From assembly GCA_026392845.1 (NCBI GenBank), contig JAPLBJ010000051.1, positions 1-64,000 of the forward strand: 64,000 nucleotides of DNA. The letters run 5' to 3'. A program made the translations under genes and the position numbers. The DNA is from Actinomycetota bacterium. Its GTDB lineage: Bacteria > Actinomycetota > Actinomycetes > Nanopelagicales > Nanopelagicaceae. Shown in pieces: positions 18,429-29,552 of the stretch (position 1 is the stretch's first letter; each line of letters begins with the position of its first letter). Under the pieces are notes generated by a model. That model was not told the origin of the DNA and did no database searches. It saw nothing but the letters and a program-made list of their open reading frames with translations.

Positions 18429-19529
18429 TTAGCGAATCAATTCACTTGCAATCTTTGCAAGAGATTTCCTTAGAGGTGAACGCTCATTTGCTTCAATCAG
18501 GGTGGAACGAGCCTCCTCGCTTGCCAGTACTGACCTTCCATCACGGGCAATCACACGCATGCTCCCCGGACGAAGCGGCGTGATGGAAGTAAGGAATCTC
18601 GATTCTTCGCCGTCACCTTTTTTGCCTTGAGATTTCATATTCAGTAAAAATCCTAACTTTGCTCGCATTGCTGTTTTTTCAAGCAATGGGAGAACTTGAT
18701 CTAATCTATGCGCTCCCAACAAGTCTGGCTTTGAAATTATCCATAACTCATCGGCGTTATCACAAGACCATGTAGTCATCTTTGAAGTCCACCGTTGATC
18801 AGTAAGACGGTTTGATAATCCAGAGATAGAACCTAAATCGATAATTATTTGATCGAATTCATCTATTGCGCGCATCATTAATTCATCAATGCTATTTGAA
18901 TGAAGCTGCGTTATTTCTGAGATTGAAAGTTGGGGTGCGACACTTCGCCAGCCTTCATCAGTGAGTAGGTTTCGAAGTGAGAGTAATACGGCAATTGATG
19001 GAGCTCTAAAATTGGCATCAATGAGCAGAGTTGTCTTTTCAAGCACACTAAGTTCCATTGCAATATTTATTGCAACTGTTGTACAGCCAACTCCACTTCC
19101 AGCTGAGCCAATCGCAATAACTTGTGCTCGCCTAATTGAATGTTGAATATGTGAATGTTGGCGAATCAATGGGCTTCGTATTGAACCGCGTACCAAGCTA
19201 ACTAGTTCGGTTAGATCTTTAGGAATTTCATAGAGTCCTGGATAATTCTTATACTTTTCTAGATCGTTGGAGAAACCAATTGATTGCTTGACCATTCGAG
19301 AGAGTTCTAGAAACAAGGCTGGATTCAATTCTGGAAGCTCAGGTGTATACAGTAAGAGAGCGCCCTTAGCTATATCAGGATTACTCACAATATATTTTTT
19401 GAGTGAAGTTGTATCGAGTGCTCGATATACAACAGACCAGCCTTGTGCAAAGAGCCCGCTTGCAACAAACCCTTCAGTCTGCGCATCAGCGATTGCAGTG
19501 ATAACTATCGGCAACTCTTGTTCAGCCAT
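18429..19529 (-). CDS. CpaE/MinD-like protein with degenerate P-loop
   Basis: AIGSAGSGVGCTTVAINIAMELSVLEKTTLLIDANFR; position next to a SAF-domain gene. Confidence 0.7.
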   Translation of the reverse strand: MAEQELPIVITAIADAQTEGFVASGLFAQGWSVVYRALDTTSLKKYIVSNPDIAKGALLLYTPELPELNPALFLELSRMVKQSIGFSNDLEKYKNYPGLYEIPKDLTELVSLVRGSIRSPLIRQHSHIQHSIRRAQVIAIGSAGSGVGCTTVAINIAMELSVLEKTTLLIDANFRAPSIAVLLSLRNLLTDEGWRSVAPQLSISEITQLHSNSIDELMMRAIDEFDQIIIDLGSISGLSNRLTDQRWTSKMTTWSCDNADELWIISKPDLLGAHRLDQVLPLLEKTAMRAKLGFLLNMKSQGKKGDGEESRFLTSITPLRPGSMRVIARDGRSVLASEEARSTLIEANERSPLRKSLAKIASELIR

Positions 19530-20121
19530 GAGTGCTCACAACTACTAATCGTCCAAAAGTTGTTGCATTGAGAACTCTCAATACATCTGATGCTTCCACT
19601 GACACTGTGAGTGAATTGTCGCTTCCAAAATTTTTGCCACTCTTATCTATGGCTACTAAATAGATTCCACTTACTATCAATATAGGAGGTGACGGACTGA
19701 GATTGTTATCGCGCGAATCGACCCAATAGAGGTCAATAGTTTCGCCACTCATAATCGCTGATGGAAGATCGGATGAAGCAATTCGCAATGGAACCAGATG
19801 GCTTGATCCATTACTTAGATCGCTACCAATTGCATCCTTAGCAATGAGGCTATCTGCTGAGATTCGACTCATAACTAGAGTCCCAACTGGGTTTTCGTTC
19901 TTATCGATGTAAACAGATGCATTTTTTCCCAAGGAAAATTTGGCAGTCGTTACATCTGTTGAAGCAATCAGCGCACCTGGTAAAAGCGTGTGTCTAGCAA
20001 TCCAGTAATGATTGCCCCGATTTGATGTCGCCGCAAGAATGAAAGCGGATAGAAATGATGCAATCACCAAAGTAATTGCTAGCGGTAAGCGGGAAGGAGA
20101 TTTTTCTTTATATGTGACCAT
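19522..20121 (-). CDS. SAF domain protein (CpaB/RcpC-like), N-terminal TM
   Basis: TM followed by ARHTLLPGALIASTDVTTAKFSLG...GTLVMSRISADSLI. Confidence 0.65.
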   Translation of the reverse strand: MVTYKEKSPSRLPLAITLVIASFLSAFILAATSNRGNHYWIARHTLLPGALIASTDVTTAKFSLGKNASVYIDKNENPVGTLVMSRISADSLIAKDAIGSDLSNGSSHLVPLRIASSDLPSAIMSGETIDLYWVDSRDNNLSPSPPILIVSGIYLVAIDKSGKNFGSDNSLTVSVEASDVLRVLNATTFGRLVVVSTHG

Positions 20122-20244
20122 GCGGGCTACTCAATAGCTTCTAGTGACAATAGAAATAAGTTATCCCCAGTCAGCCAAAAGTATTAGACGATCTCATCCT
20201 TTTGACTGATGTGCAGCGCAATAATTTCATGAAATCTGTGCTCT

Positions 20245-20772
20245 ATGACAACACAACTCTATTACGATGAACTCCCAACATATAAGAGCGTGGTTCTTGA
20301 GCCAGCTCCAATCATTCATTCTGATTTCTGGAACCATCCAGTACTCGATTTATTTCCAGCACCAGTTGTTGAAGTAATTGCACAAAAGGCGATGCTTTTT
20401 ACAACACCTTCATGCTTTGGAGAAAACTACGATCCCGATTTTGCGCCACAGCCAACATCTGCATCCGAATTACCTGAATTGCACACATGGACTCTCAAAT
20501 TTGTTGTGAGCGTTCTAGAAATTTGGGCAGGAAAAAGGCAACCTGCTCAACTTTCTCGATGGTGTCACCAGAAGATTTATCACGAACTCATTAGAAATGT
20601 TGGGAGTCAAAAAGAAGTCGGCAGAGTCAGAGCGCTGCATCAGAGTGAACCTCTTGATGGGATTTGTGAATCAACTGTTACGGTGCGATACGGGGGCAGA
20701 CTTCGCTCACTTGTTGTCAGATTTGAAGGCATTGATAAGCGGTGGTTATGTACTGCGCTAACTCTTTTATAA
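20245..20772 (+). CDS. Rv3235-family (DUF6459-like) protein
   Basis: RQPAQLSRWCHQKIYHELIR...VRYGGRLRSLVVRFEGIDKRWLCTAL; upstream of secA. Confidence 0.6.
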   Translation: MTTQLYYDELPTYKSVVLEPAPIIHSDFWNHPVLDLFPAPVVEVIAQKAMLFTTPSCFGENYDPDFAPQPTSASELPELHTWTLKFVVSVLEIWAGKRQPAQLSRWCHQKIYHELIRNVGSQKEVGRVRALHQSEPLDGICESTVTVRYGGRLRSLVVRFEGIDKRWLCTALTLL

Positions 20773-20777
20773 GTTAC

Positions 20778-23450
20778 TTACTGGGCCGCACCGTGGCAAC
20801 GCTTATATTTCTTTCCTGATCCGCAAGGACACGGTGAGTTTCTACCAACGTCACCAGTTGTACGCACTCCGCTTTCATCTGCGGCCGTGTACTGCAACGC
20901 ATCGACTTGTGCCGGCTTACTTTCTAGACCTTTCGCATTTACCTTCTCATTCGATTCAACGGTGACTTCTACGTTGAAAAGTAGAGCAGCAATCTCTTCC
21001 TTGATGCCATCCATCATGGCTGCAAAAAGATCAAAACCTTCACGTTGGTATTCCACAAGTGGATCACGTTGCGCCATCGCACGCAGGCCAATTCCTTCTT
21101 GCAAATAATCCATCTCATAGAGATGTTCGCGCCATTTGCGATCTAGTACCGATAACAAAACCTTACGCTCAAGCTCACGCATTACTTCTGCGCCCAGTGT
21201 TGCTTCGCGAGATGCATATGCTGCGGCGACATCTTCAGTAATTTTTGCAATCAAGAAGTCTGCATCTAGGCCTGCTCGGCTTCCCGCTGCTCTTTCAACA
21301 TCGTCGATAGAGAGTGAAATCGGATAAATAGATTTGAGGGCAGCCCAAAGCTTTTCGAAATCCCAGTCTTCTGCATAGCCCTCTGCAGTTTCGGCTTCAA
21401 TGTAGGCAATCAATGTTTCATCAACAAACTCAGCAATCTGATCCTTAATATCTTTTCCTTCAAGGACTAAGCGACGCTCTCCATAAATTACTTGACGCTG
21501 ACGGTTCATAACGTCGTCATATTTCAATACATTTTTACGCATTTCAAAGTTTTGAGCTTCTACCTGTGTTTGCGCAGAGCGAATTGCATTACTTACCATC
21601 TTAGATTCGATAGGTGAATCTTCAGGAATTCCGGCGGCAGATAAGAAGCGTTCAACCATTCCAGAATTGAAACGTCGCATTAATTCATCTTGAAGTGAGA
21701 GATAGAAACGGGATTCGCCAGGATCGCCTTGGCGACCTGAACGTCCGCGTAACTGATTATCAATACGTCGTGATTCGTGTCGCTCTGTACCCAATACATA
21801 AAGTCCACCGAGTGCAACTACCTCTTCATGACCTGTCTTTACTGCCTCTTTTTGTCGTGCGATCTCAGTTGGCCATGCAGCTTCATACTCTTGAGCATTA
21901 TCAACTGGTGACATGCCACGACGTTGCAATTCATAATCTGCCATGAACTCTGGATTTCCACCAAGCATGATGTCAGTACCGCGGCCAGCCATATTTGTTG
22001 CAACTGTTACAGCGCCAGTAACACCTGCGCGAGCAATAATTGCTGCTTCACGTTCGTGATGCTTTGCATTGAGAACTTCGTGGGGAACTCCTGCTTTGCG
22101 TAGATAACCAGATAATTCCTCTGATTTTTCAACGCTAACAGTTCCAACTAAAACTGGTTGACCTTTGCGGTGACGTTCAACAATATCTTGAGTAAGTGCA
22201 GCAAACTTTCCTGCCTCAGATTTATAAACAAGATCTGCTTGATCCAAACGAACCATTTCACGGTTTGTAGGAATAGGAACAACACCTAATTTATAGATCT
22301 GATGAAATTCTGAAGCTTCAGTACTGGCAGTACCAGTCATACCTGAAATCTTTTGATACAGGCGGAAATAGTTCTGTAATGTAATAGTTGCAAGAGTTTG
22401 GTTTTCATCCTTGATTTCAATACGTTCTTTAGCTTCAAGTGCCTGGTGAAGGCCTTCGCTATAACGACGCCCCGCAAGCATGCGTCCTGTGTGCTCATCT
22501 ACGATTAGTAATTCGCCATTCATAACTACATAATCTTTATCGCGCTTGAATAGCTCTTTTGCGCGAATAGCATTATTGAGGTATCCAATCATTGGAGTAT
22601 TTGCTGCCTCGTAAAGATTTGAGATTTTGAGCATCTCTTCTACTCGAGTTACTCCATCTTCAAGCACAGAAGTGCTCTTCTTCTTTTCATCTACTTCGTA
22701 GTGAACATCGCGTTCTAATTTAGCGACAAGATTTGCAAACTCTACGTACCATTTTGTTGCCTTATCTGCAGGGCCGCTGATAATCAGAGGTGTTCGAGCT
22801 TCATCGATAAGAATTGAGTCCACTTCATCGACAACTGCAAAAAAGTGTTCGCGTTGAACACATTCTCCTAGGCTCCACGCCATATTGTCACGGAGATAAT
22901 CAAAACCAAATTCATTATTTGTACCGTATGTGACATCTGCTCCGTATGCTTCGCGTCGCTCTGCTGGTGACATATTCGCAAGAATTACGCTAACTCTTAG
23001 TCCTAGGAAGCGATGAATACGTCCCATCCATTCGCTATCGCGCTCAGCTAAGTAGTCATTCGTTGTAACAACATGCACGCCTTTGCCTGCAAGGGCATTG
23101 AGGTAAGAAGGTAGCGTTGCGACCAGTGTCTTACCTTCACCAGTTCTCATTTCAGCAATATTTCCGCGATGCATTGCAGCGCCACCCATGAGTTGAACAT
23201 CGTAATGACGCTGTCCTAATGTGCGCTTTGCTGCCTCACGAACTACTGCAAATGCCTCTGGTAACAAATCATCAAGAGTTTCGCCCTGATCAAGACGTGA
23301 TCTAAAAATTGATGTCTGATCGCGTAAATCTTCATCAGATAATGCAGAGATGCGTTCTTCTTGGGCATTAACCAGTTTTACGAGTTTTTCAAGTTCACGA
23401 AGTTGGCGTCCTTCACCTGCACGCAACATTCGATCGAAAAACGCTGGCAT
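20778..23450 (-). CDS. secA: Preprotein translocase subunit SecA
   Basis: [38 protein letters not shown]-terminal [17 protein letters not shown]; start MPAFFDRML at 23450 after GGTGAGG. Confidence 0.97.
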   Translation of the reverse strand: MPAFFDRMLRAGEGRQLRELEKLVKLVNAQEERISALSDEDLRDQTSIFRSRLDQGETLDDLLPEAFAVVREAAKRTLGQRHYDVQLMGGAAMHRGNIAEMRTGEGKTLVATLPSYLNALAGKGVHVVTTNDYLAERDSEWMGRIHRFLGLRVSVILANMSPAERREAYGADVTYGTNNEFGFDYLRDNMAWSLGECVQREHFFAVVDEVDSILIDEARTPLIISGPADKATKWYVEFANLVAKLERDVHYEVDEKKKSTSVLEDGVTRVEEMLKISNLYEAANTPMIGYLNNAIRAKELFKRDKDYVVMNGELLIVDEHTGRMLAGRRYSEGLHQALEAKERIEIKDENQTLATITLQNYFRLYQKISGMTGTASTEASEFHQIYKLGVVPIPTNREMVRLDQADLVYKSEAGKFAALTQDIVERHRKGQPVLVGTVSVEKSEELSGYLRKAGVPHEVLNAKHHEREAAIIARAGVTGAVTVATNMAGRGTDIMLGGNPEFMADYELQRRGMSPVDNAQEYEAAWPTEIARQKEAVKTGHEEVVALGGLYVLGTERHESRRIDNQLRGRSGRQGDPGESRFYLSLQDELMRRFNSGMVERFLSAAGIPEDSPIESKMVSNAIRSAQTQVEAQNFEMRKNVLKYDDVMNRQRQVIYGERRLVLEGKDIKDQIAEFVDETLIAYIEAETAEGYAEDWDFEKLWAALKSIYPISLSIDDVERAAGSRAGLDADFLIAKITEDVAAAYASREATLGAEVMRELERKVLLSVLDRKWREHLYEMDYLQEGIGLRAMAQRDPLVEYQREGFDLFAAMMDGIKEEIAALLFNVEVTVESNEKVNAKGLESKPAQVDALQYTAADESGVRTTGDVGRNSPCPCGSGKKYKRCHGAAQ

Positions 23451-23506
23451 ATACCTCACCTTTTCTAATCACATGGGCTCGATTGGCTCCATGAGAATCA
23501 ACCCTC

Positions 23507-24145
23507 CTATCGTAGGGGTTGAGCGACGCAGGCGGTAATTGCAGCCGAAACCTTTAGCCCGCCTGCGGAAAGTGCCCTACTTGCCTCTCGAAGAGTTGAG
23601 CCAGTTGTGACTACATCGTCAATCAAAACAATATCTCCATAAATTCTCGCTCTATTTTCAACTCCAAATGCACCAACAAGATTCTGCTTTCGATCCTTGG
23701 CATTGAGTCCACTCTGATCCTGTACGCGCTTTTGATGAAAGAGAATATTTGAATAGGAAATTTGCAAATCTTCGCATAAAGATTCTACAAAGTTTCTACC
23801 TCGTTTTCTTGAAGAATTCTTAGATGATGGCATTGGAACTAATGTAAGATTTTTTAGATCTCCTTTATAGTTTTCTACAACGTGGCGTAATGCGTCTATC
23901 ACCAGATTATCTGCACTTCTCTGATTTCCCTCTTTTGCCGCTACCAATATTCGAGCTGCAATTGGTGAATAGAGAATCGCAGATGTAACAACTAATCTTT
24001 CAACATGAGTAGTGTAAATATGGGGGTGCCAAGCAACACGACATTGCGAACAAATCGCTGGTCCTAGATTCAAGCAGCCAATACATCTTTGAGGAAATAC
24101 CAACTGAGAGAGTTCTGCTACAAATTTCATAGAGAATTGTTGCAA
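23507..24145 (-). CDS. ComF family phosphoribosyltransferase-like protein
   Basis: CIGCLNLGPAICSQC zinc motif, VLIDDVVTTGSTLREASRAL PRPP motif; TTG 24145 or ATG 24130. Confidence 0.88.
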   Translation of the reverse strand: MQQFSMKFVAELSQLVFPQRCIGCLNLGPAICSQCRVAWHPHIYTTHVERLVVTSAILYSPIAARILVAAKEGNQRSADNLVIDALRHVVENYKGDLKNLTLVPMPSSKNSSRKRGRNFVESLCEDLQISYSNILFHQKRVQDQSGLNAKDRKQNLVGAFGVENRARIYGDIVLIDDVVTTGSTLREASRALSAGGLKVSAAITACVAQPLR

Positions 24146-24187
24146 CTTAGATGAGTATCAAACTACTTCTATGAATGTTTGTGGATA

Positions 24188-25732
24188 CTAGGTTGTAGGT
24201 TTGAGTGCTATTAATCGTGCTTCAATATTTGAACCTTCTTTACGCGGAAGCGTAAGAACAAAGTGAGCACCGTAGAGTGGACGCCCCCATGCTTCTAATT
24301 CTCCATTATGCAAACGTGCATCTTCTAGCGCAATCGAAAGACCCAAACCAGTTCCTCCACGAATTCGTGCTCTCGATGGATCAGCGCGCCAGAAGCGATC
24401 AAAGACACGACTCAATAAATGAGGCTGGATACCGATTCCATAATCACGCACACCGACTGCTACATCATGGTCGGAGTGGAGGATCGTGACTTCAATTGGT
24501 TTTCCATCAGCATGGTCGATTGCATTTGTGAGCAAATTACGAAGTATCCGTTCGACTCTGCGAATATCTGCATTGAGCATAATTGCTTCATCTGGCACCA
24601 ATAAGACCATTGATGTTGAGTTTTCTGAGGCAACTAAGGCTAAATCTTCAATACAACGTTTAGCCAATGTAACAATATCAAAATCAACACCTTCGAGAAC
24701 TGCAACTTCTGCGTCGAACCTACTTACTTCCAGCAGGTCCTCCAATAAGTGTTCAAATCGGTCGAGTTGTGCAACTAATAATTCAGCTGATCGAGAAACA
24801 TTGGGATCAAATGATTGGCGTGCACCATGAATGATCTCTGATGCCATTCGCAATGTAGTCAATGGAGTTCGTAGTTCGTGCGATACATCCGAAACAAAGC
24901 GCTGCTGAACTCTTGAAAGGTTTTCAAGACGGGCAATCTGCTTTTGAAGCGATTCCGCCATCTCATTGAATGCATTTCCAAGGGTGGAAATTTCATCACG
25001 CGAATGAACATCCATTCGTTGATGAAAGTCACCGCCAGTAAATTCTGTAGCAATTCTGGCAGCTTCTCGAACAGGTCGTACAACCTGCCTAACTACTAGC
25101 CATGTAATGAGCCCGATGAGAAGCAAAAGTGCAAAACCAGTTAGAAAGAGGGAACTGCGAATAAGTTCTAGTGTTGCTTCTTGGTTAGCCAAGGAGATTA
25201 CAAGATACATCTCGTACTGGCCTGCATTTGGCACTTTGACCTTATCGCCAAGAATGATTACCGGGGTCGAAGAATTACCTGGATAAGCAAAATATGAATA
25301 GGTCCACTTAGTCTCTGATGATTTACGAACTTTTATCTTTAGTCTTTCCGGGATCGAAGTCAAATCTAAAAATTCAGAGCTAATTTCATAATCATATTTT
25401 GTAACTTCTTGACCAGGTGTTTTTAGAAAAGCAATCAATCGTGTATTTTCTGCTGTTCCTAAACTTGTCGCAGAGGTAATTACATCATTTATAACTGAGC
25501 GAACAATAGGTTCGGATTCCCCTTGGGCTAGCGCCAAGCGGTATTGAGCATTGAAAAATGTTGAGCGCGCTTCAATAATTGCTGAATCAAGGTTTACCTG
25601 TTTTACACCTTTTGAAAGTTGATTGTTTAGCGCAGAGCCAGTGAGCCAAACTACAGATAACGAAAGCAAAACTGTTGAGAGAATGACACGAAAAGCTAGA
25701 GAGCCACGAAGTCGAAAGCTCACCCTCTGCAT
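24188..25732 (-). CDS. mtrB: Sensor histidine kinase MtrB
   Basis: HAMP, VSDVSHELRTPLTTLRMASEII, GTGLGLSI; adjacent to mtrA. Confidence 0.9.
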   Translation of the reverse strand: MQRVSFRLRGSLAFRVILSTVLLSLSVVWLTGSALNNQLSKGVKQVNLDSAIIEARSTFFNAQYRLALAQGESEPIVRSVINDVITSATSLGTAENTRLIAFLKTPGQEVTKYDYEISSEFLDLTSIPERLKIKVRKSSETKWTYSYFAYPGNSSTPVIILGDKVKVPNAGQYEMYLVISLANQEATLELIRSSLFLTGFALLLLIGLITWLVVRQVVRPVREAARIATEFTGGDFHQRMDVHSRDEISTLGNAFNEMAESLQKQIARLENLSRVQQRFVSDVSHELRTPLTTLRMASEIIHGARQSFDPNVSRSAELLVAQLDRFEHLLEDLLEVSRFDAEVAVLEGVDFDIVTLAKRCIEDLALVASENSTSMVLLVPDEAIMLNADIRRVERILRNLLTNAIDHADGKPIEVTILHSDHDVAVGVRDYGIGIQPHLLSRVFDRFWRADPSRARIRGGTGLGLSIALEDARLHNGELEAWGRPLYGAHFVLTLPRKEGSNIEARLIALKPTT

Positions 25733-25733
25733 T

Positions 25734-26420
25734 TTATGAATGTACCAATGCTCCTGCTTTGTAGCCAACTCCTCGAACGGTTACAACAATTTCAGGATTT
25801 TCTGGATCGTGTTCGATTTTTGATCGCAATCTTTGAACGTGAACATTGACTAAGCGTGTATCTGTGGAGTGGCGATAACCCCAAACTTCGCTCAAGAGGG
25901 CATCTCTCGTAAATACGCGCCCTGGTTCTTTAGCAAGGGCTACGAGCAAATCAAATTCTAAAGGAGTCAATGAAATAACTTTATTCCCGCGAAGCACATA
26001 GTGGGCTTGTACATCTATTGAAAGATCGCTTATTGCCAGAAGGCCGGCAATATCTGAATTAGTTCTTCGAAGTCGAGTTTTTATTCGGGCAATTAATTCT
26101 GAAGGGTGACGAAATGGTTTCACCATGTAATCATCGGCGCCTGCTTCAAGGCCAAGAACCACATCGTGGGTATCACCTTTTGCCGTCAACATGATGATTG
26201 GAACCATTGATTCTGCTCGAATTAATTTACATACTTCAATTCCATCGATTCCTGGAAGCATGACATCGAGTAAGACTAAATCAGGTGGATTATTTCTAAA
26301 TACCTCTAGAACTTCATCACCACGGCCAACTAAATCAACATCAATTCCAGCACCATTGAGAACGATACTAAGCATTTCGGCAAGGTCCTGATCGTCATCG
26401 ACGACCATAACCAGAGTCAT
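25734..26420 (-). CDS. mtrA: Response regulator MtrA
   Basis: VVDDDQDLAEML, EAGADDYMVKPFRHPSELIARI, DTRLVNVHVQRLRSKIE; mtrAB-ahcY-manB order. Confidence 0.92.
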   Translation of the reverse strand: MTLVMVVDDDQDLAEMLSIVLNGAGIDVDLVGRGDEVLEVFRNNPPDLVLLDVMLPGIDGIEVCKLIRAESMVPIIMLTAKGDTHDVVLGLEAGADDYMVKPFRHPSELIARIKTRLRRTNSDIAGLLAISDLSIDVQAHYVLRGNKVISLTPLEFDLLVALAKEPGRVFTRDALLSEVWGYRHSTDTRLVNVHVQRLRSKIEHDPENPEIVVTVRGVGYKAGALVHS

Positions 26421-26422
26421 TT

Positions 26423-27709
26423 TTAGCTACCGTGTTCCCACGAGTTCAAGTAAAGATCTTGAGCTGGTGTTAGTACATCGATATGTCCGCCCATGCTAAT
26501 GAGCTTAAGTTTTGCAACTTCCTTATCGATATATGTTGGCACTTCATGTAATCCTGGCTTGAGATTCTTTGCCTCTTGAACAAGATATTCGGCAGTGAGT
26601 GCCTGATCAGAAAATGACATATCCATAACTGATGCAGGGTGACCTTCAGCTGCACCAAGGTTTACTAAACGACCTTCTGCAATAAGAAGTAAACGACGGC
26701 CATCAGAGAGTACGTACTCATCTGTTTGGTGGCGCATCTTTGCATTCTTGCTCTTTGCATTCTTTTCAAGCCATGCAACATCGATTTCAATATCGAAGTG
26801 GCCAGAGTTAGCCATGATTGATCCATCTTTCATTACTGCGAAATGCTCATCGCGAAGTACGTCACGGTTACCAGTTACAGTAATAAAGACATCGCCAACT
26901 TTAGCTGCGTCAAGCATTGGCATAACGCGAAATCCTTGCATCATTGCATCAAGTGCCTTAGTTGGATCAATTTCAGTAACGATTACATCTGCGCCCATAC
27001 CCTTTGCGCGCTCTGCAACACCTTTACCGCAATATCCAAAGCCAGCTACTACAACAATTCGACCAGCAAGTAGGAAGTTTGTCGCACGAAATACTGCATC
27101 GAGAGTGGACTGACCTGTTCCATAACGATTATCAAACATATGCTTTGTATCTGTGTCATTGACAGCAATCATTGGAAAACGAAGAGCGCCCTCTTTTGCC
27201 ATCTGGCTTAGACGGATAACTCCTGTTGTTGTCTCTTCGCAACCACCTGTGATATTTGGAATCAATTCTTGACGAGTTGTGTGAAGTGTATTTACTAGGT
27301 CGCATCCATCATCGAAGACTTGGTGTGGTTCGATATCAAGTGCTGCATTGAGGTGTGCGTAATAACCATCGCGATCAACTGCATTACGAGCAAATACGCT
27401 AATTCCATATTCGTGAACTAGAGCTGCTGCTGTGTCATCTTGAGTTGAAAGAGGATTTGACGCACAGAGTGCAATCTCAGCACCGCCTGCTTTGAGTACG
27501 CGCATCAAGTTTGCGGTCTCTGTTGTTACGTGCATGCATGCGGCAATGCGAATACCAGCAAATGGTTGTGTCTTTTCAAAACGTTCGCGAATTTGGGCAA
27601 GCACAGGCATATTGCGCTCTGCCCACTCGATGCGCTTGCGCCCTTGGGCAGCAAGAGTTGCATCAGCAATTTCGTGACGTGGAATAGTGGCGGTTATAGG
27701 TACATTCAC
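26423..27709 (-). CDS. ahcY: Adenosylhomocysteinase
   Basis: [48 protein letters not shown] start. Confidence 0.96.
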   Translation of the reverse strand: MNVPITATIPRHEIADATLAAQGRKRIEWAERNMPVLAQIRERFEKTQPFAGIRIAACMHVTTETANLMRVLKAGGAEIALCASNPLSTQDDTAAALVHEYGISVFARNAVDRDGYYAHLNAALDIEPHQVFDDGCDLVNTLHTTRQELIPNITGGCEETTTGVIRLSQMAKEGALRFPMIAVNDTDTKHMFDNRYGTGQSTLDAVFRATNFLLAGRIVVVAGFGYCGKGVAERAKGMGADVIVTEIDPTKALDAMMQGFRVMPMLDAAKVGDVFITVTGNRDVLRDEHFAVMKDGSIMANSGHFDIEIDVAWLEKNAKSKNAKMRHQTDEYVLSDGRRLLLIAEGRLVNLGAAEGHPASVMDMSFSDQALTAEYLVQEAKNLKPGLHEVPTYIDKEVAKLKLISMGGHIDVLTPAQDLYLNSWEHGS

Positions 27710-27776
27710 AATCGTTCTCCTCTTGGTCAGGGAGATAGGTTACCCTCCCGCGTGCGAAAGAGCGCGTTTACAGCGC

Positions 27777-29144
27777 TTACTTACCCTTGATTGCCTTGAG
27801 AACCTCGTCACGTACCTTCTCCATACGTGCCTGCGTCTTCGCTTCTACATTGAGGCGCAGCAGTGGTTCTGTATTTGATGAACGAAGATTGAACCACCAG
27901 GTATCGCCATTGACGCTCAAGCCATCAAGATGATCAATCTCGACCCCAGATTGAGAACCATATTTTACTTCAATTTTTTCCATCTCTGCGGCAGCATCGG
28001 AAACGACTGAATTTATTTCACCACTTGATACATATCGTTGATACGGCTTTAGTATTTTTGATATCGATACATTATTCGAACCAAGTGCCGCAATTGCATG
28101 CAGAGCCGCTAACGCTCCAGAATCTGCGCGCCAAAAATCTTTGAAATAAAAATGTCCTGAGTGCTCGCCGCCAAAAATCGCTCCGCTGTCAGCCATCATT
28201 TTTTTGATATATGAATGACCAACTCGACTTCGCAATCCCTTGCCACCATTTTCTTCAACAACTTCGAGAACAGCTCTAGATGAAATCAAGTTATAAATTA
28301 TTGTTGAACTTGGAACTCGCGCCAATTCCCTTGCTGCAACTAGGCACGTTAGATCGGAGGGATTTACTATCTCGCCATTTTCATCAACTAAGAAGCAACG
28401 ATCAGCATCACCATCAAATGCAAGACCTAAATCAGCCTTATTTTTTTTCACAGCCTTCTGCAAATCCCTAAGATTCTTGGCATCAATTGGGTTCGCTTCA
28501 TGGTTTGGAAAAGTTCCATCAAGTTCAAAATACATTGGGATTAATTCAACATTGAGACGCTCAAATATCGCAGGAGCCGTATATCCAGCCATTCCATTTC
28601 CAGCATCAACAACAATTTTGAGTCGACGTATCTCTGACATTTCGACTGAAGACAATAAATAATCGACATATTCCGTGAGCATCTCAACTTCTTTTTCAAG
28701 CCCCATAGAACGGATAAACATGGGCGAACCTTGGCGTACAAAGTTTTCAATGGTTAGTAATCCGGACTCTTTACCAATTGGGCGTGCTCCACTGAGGCAC
28801 ATCTTTATGCCGTTGTATTCGGCAGGATTATGGCTTGCAGTAAACATTGCCCCAGGAAGATTAAGTTTTCCTGATGCGAAGTACAACATATCTGTTGATG
28901 CCAATCCGATTCGATTTACATCTAAGCCTTGAGAAGTAACTCCAGCTGAAAATGCATCTGCCAAAACTGGGGACGATGGACGCATATCTTCACCGATAAC
29001 AACTGATCCAGGTTCACGTTCTTGTTGCAAGAATCGAGCAAATGCAACACCGGTTGAAAAAGTAAAATCTGGAGTTATTTCAGTATCGACTAATCCTCGA
29101 ATATCGTAGGCTTTAAATATTGCAGGGATCTGATTAGTCGTCAT
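27777..29144 (-). CDS. manB: Phosphomannomutase/phosphoglucomutase
   Basis: FKAYDIRGLV, TASHNPAEYNGIK, FDGDADRCFLVDE, GEHSGHFYFKDF, SNTEPLLRLN. Confidence 0.93.
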   Translation of the reverse strand: MTTNQIPAIFKAYDIRGLVDTEITPDFTFSTGVAFARFLQQEREPGSVVIGEDMRPSSPVLADAFSAGVTSQGLDVNRIGLASTDMLYFASGKLNLPGAMFTASHNPAEYNGIKMCLSGARPIGKESGLLTIENFVRQGSPMFIRSMGLEKEVEMLTEYVDYLLSSVEMSEIRRLKIVVDAGNGMAGYTAPAIFERLNVELIPMYFELDGTFPNHEANPIDAKNLRDLQKAVKKNKADLGLAFDGDADRCFLVDENGEIVNPSDLTCLVAARELARVPSSTIIYNLISSRAVLEVVEENGGKGLRSRVGHSYIKKMMADSGAIFGGEHSGHFYFKDFWRADSGALAALHAIAALGSNNVSISKILKPYQRYVSSGEINSVVSDAAAEMEKIEVKYGSQSGVEIDHLDGLSVNGDTWWFNLRSSNTEPLLRLNVEAKTQARMEKVRDEVLKAIKGK

Positions 29145-29146
29145 TA

Positions 29147-29524
29147 TTAGTAATTTGTTGGAACAGCGCGTAAATGTCCGCGGCGACCAATATTGGATTG
29201 TGCATTTGAGTTTGAAACTTTAGTTTCATCTGGCGCGTTAGCACTTGCAGCTTCGCGAACTGCATCTGCAATAACCATTAGGTCATCATCGGTTGGTCCA
29301 CTGAGATCATCATTGAGTTCTTGGCGAATTACATTCCACCCTTGTGGAACCGTAAGTCGCTGTCCATGGGCAACGCATAAATCATATGAATGTGGCTCTG
29401 AAAATGTTGCAAGCGGGCCAAGCACTGCAGTTGATTCGGCATAAATATAAGTAAGGGTCATAGTTGCTGCCGAGCGACAACTCACTCGTGAGCAACTTCT
29501 ACCTAACTTTGCCTGGGATGCCAT
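29147..29524 (-). CDS. DUF3499 family protein
   Basis: CRSAATMTLTYIYAESTAVLGPLATFSEPHSYDLC; ATG 29524 preceded by TAATCT-N6. Confidence 0.85.
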   Translation of the reverse strand: MASQAKLGRSCSRVSCRSAATMTLTYIYAESTAVLGPLATFSEPHSYDLCVAHGQRLTVPQGWNVIRQELNDDLSGPTDDDLMVIADAVREAASANAPDETKVSNSNAQSNIGRRGHLRAVPTNY

Positions 29525-29552
29525 ACTCAAAGATTAGTGGGGCGGCGGAATA

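Noticed and set aside
20170-20205. AGTCAGCCAAAAG...CTTTTGACT inverted repeat between the SAF and Rv3235-like genes
   Set aside because: Needs a 4-nt bulge and a 17-nt loop; not convincing as an operator or RNA structure.
27710-27776. SAH riboswitch upstream of ahcY
   Set aside because: Expected because SAH riboswitches precede ahcY in other bacteria, but the leader is only about 67 nt with two simple hairpins and does not match the SAH aptamer core as I know it.
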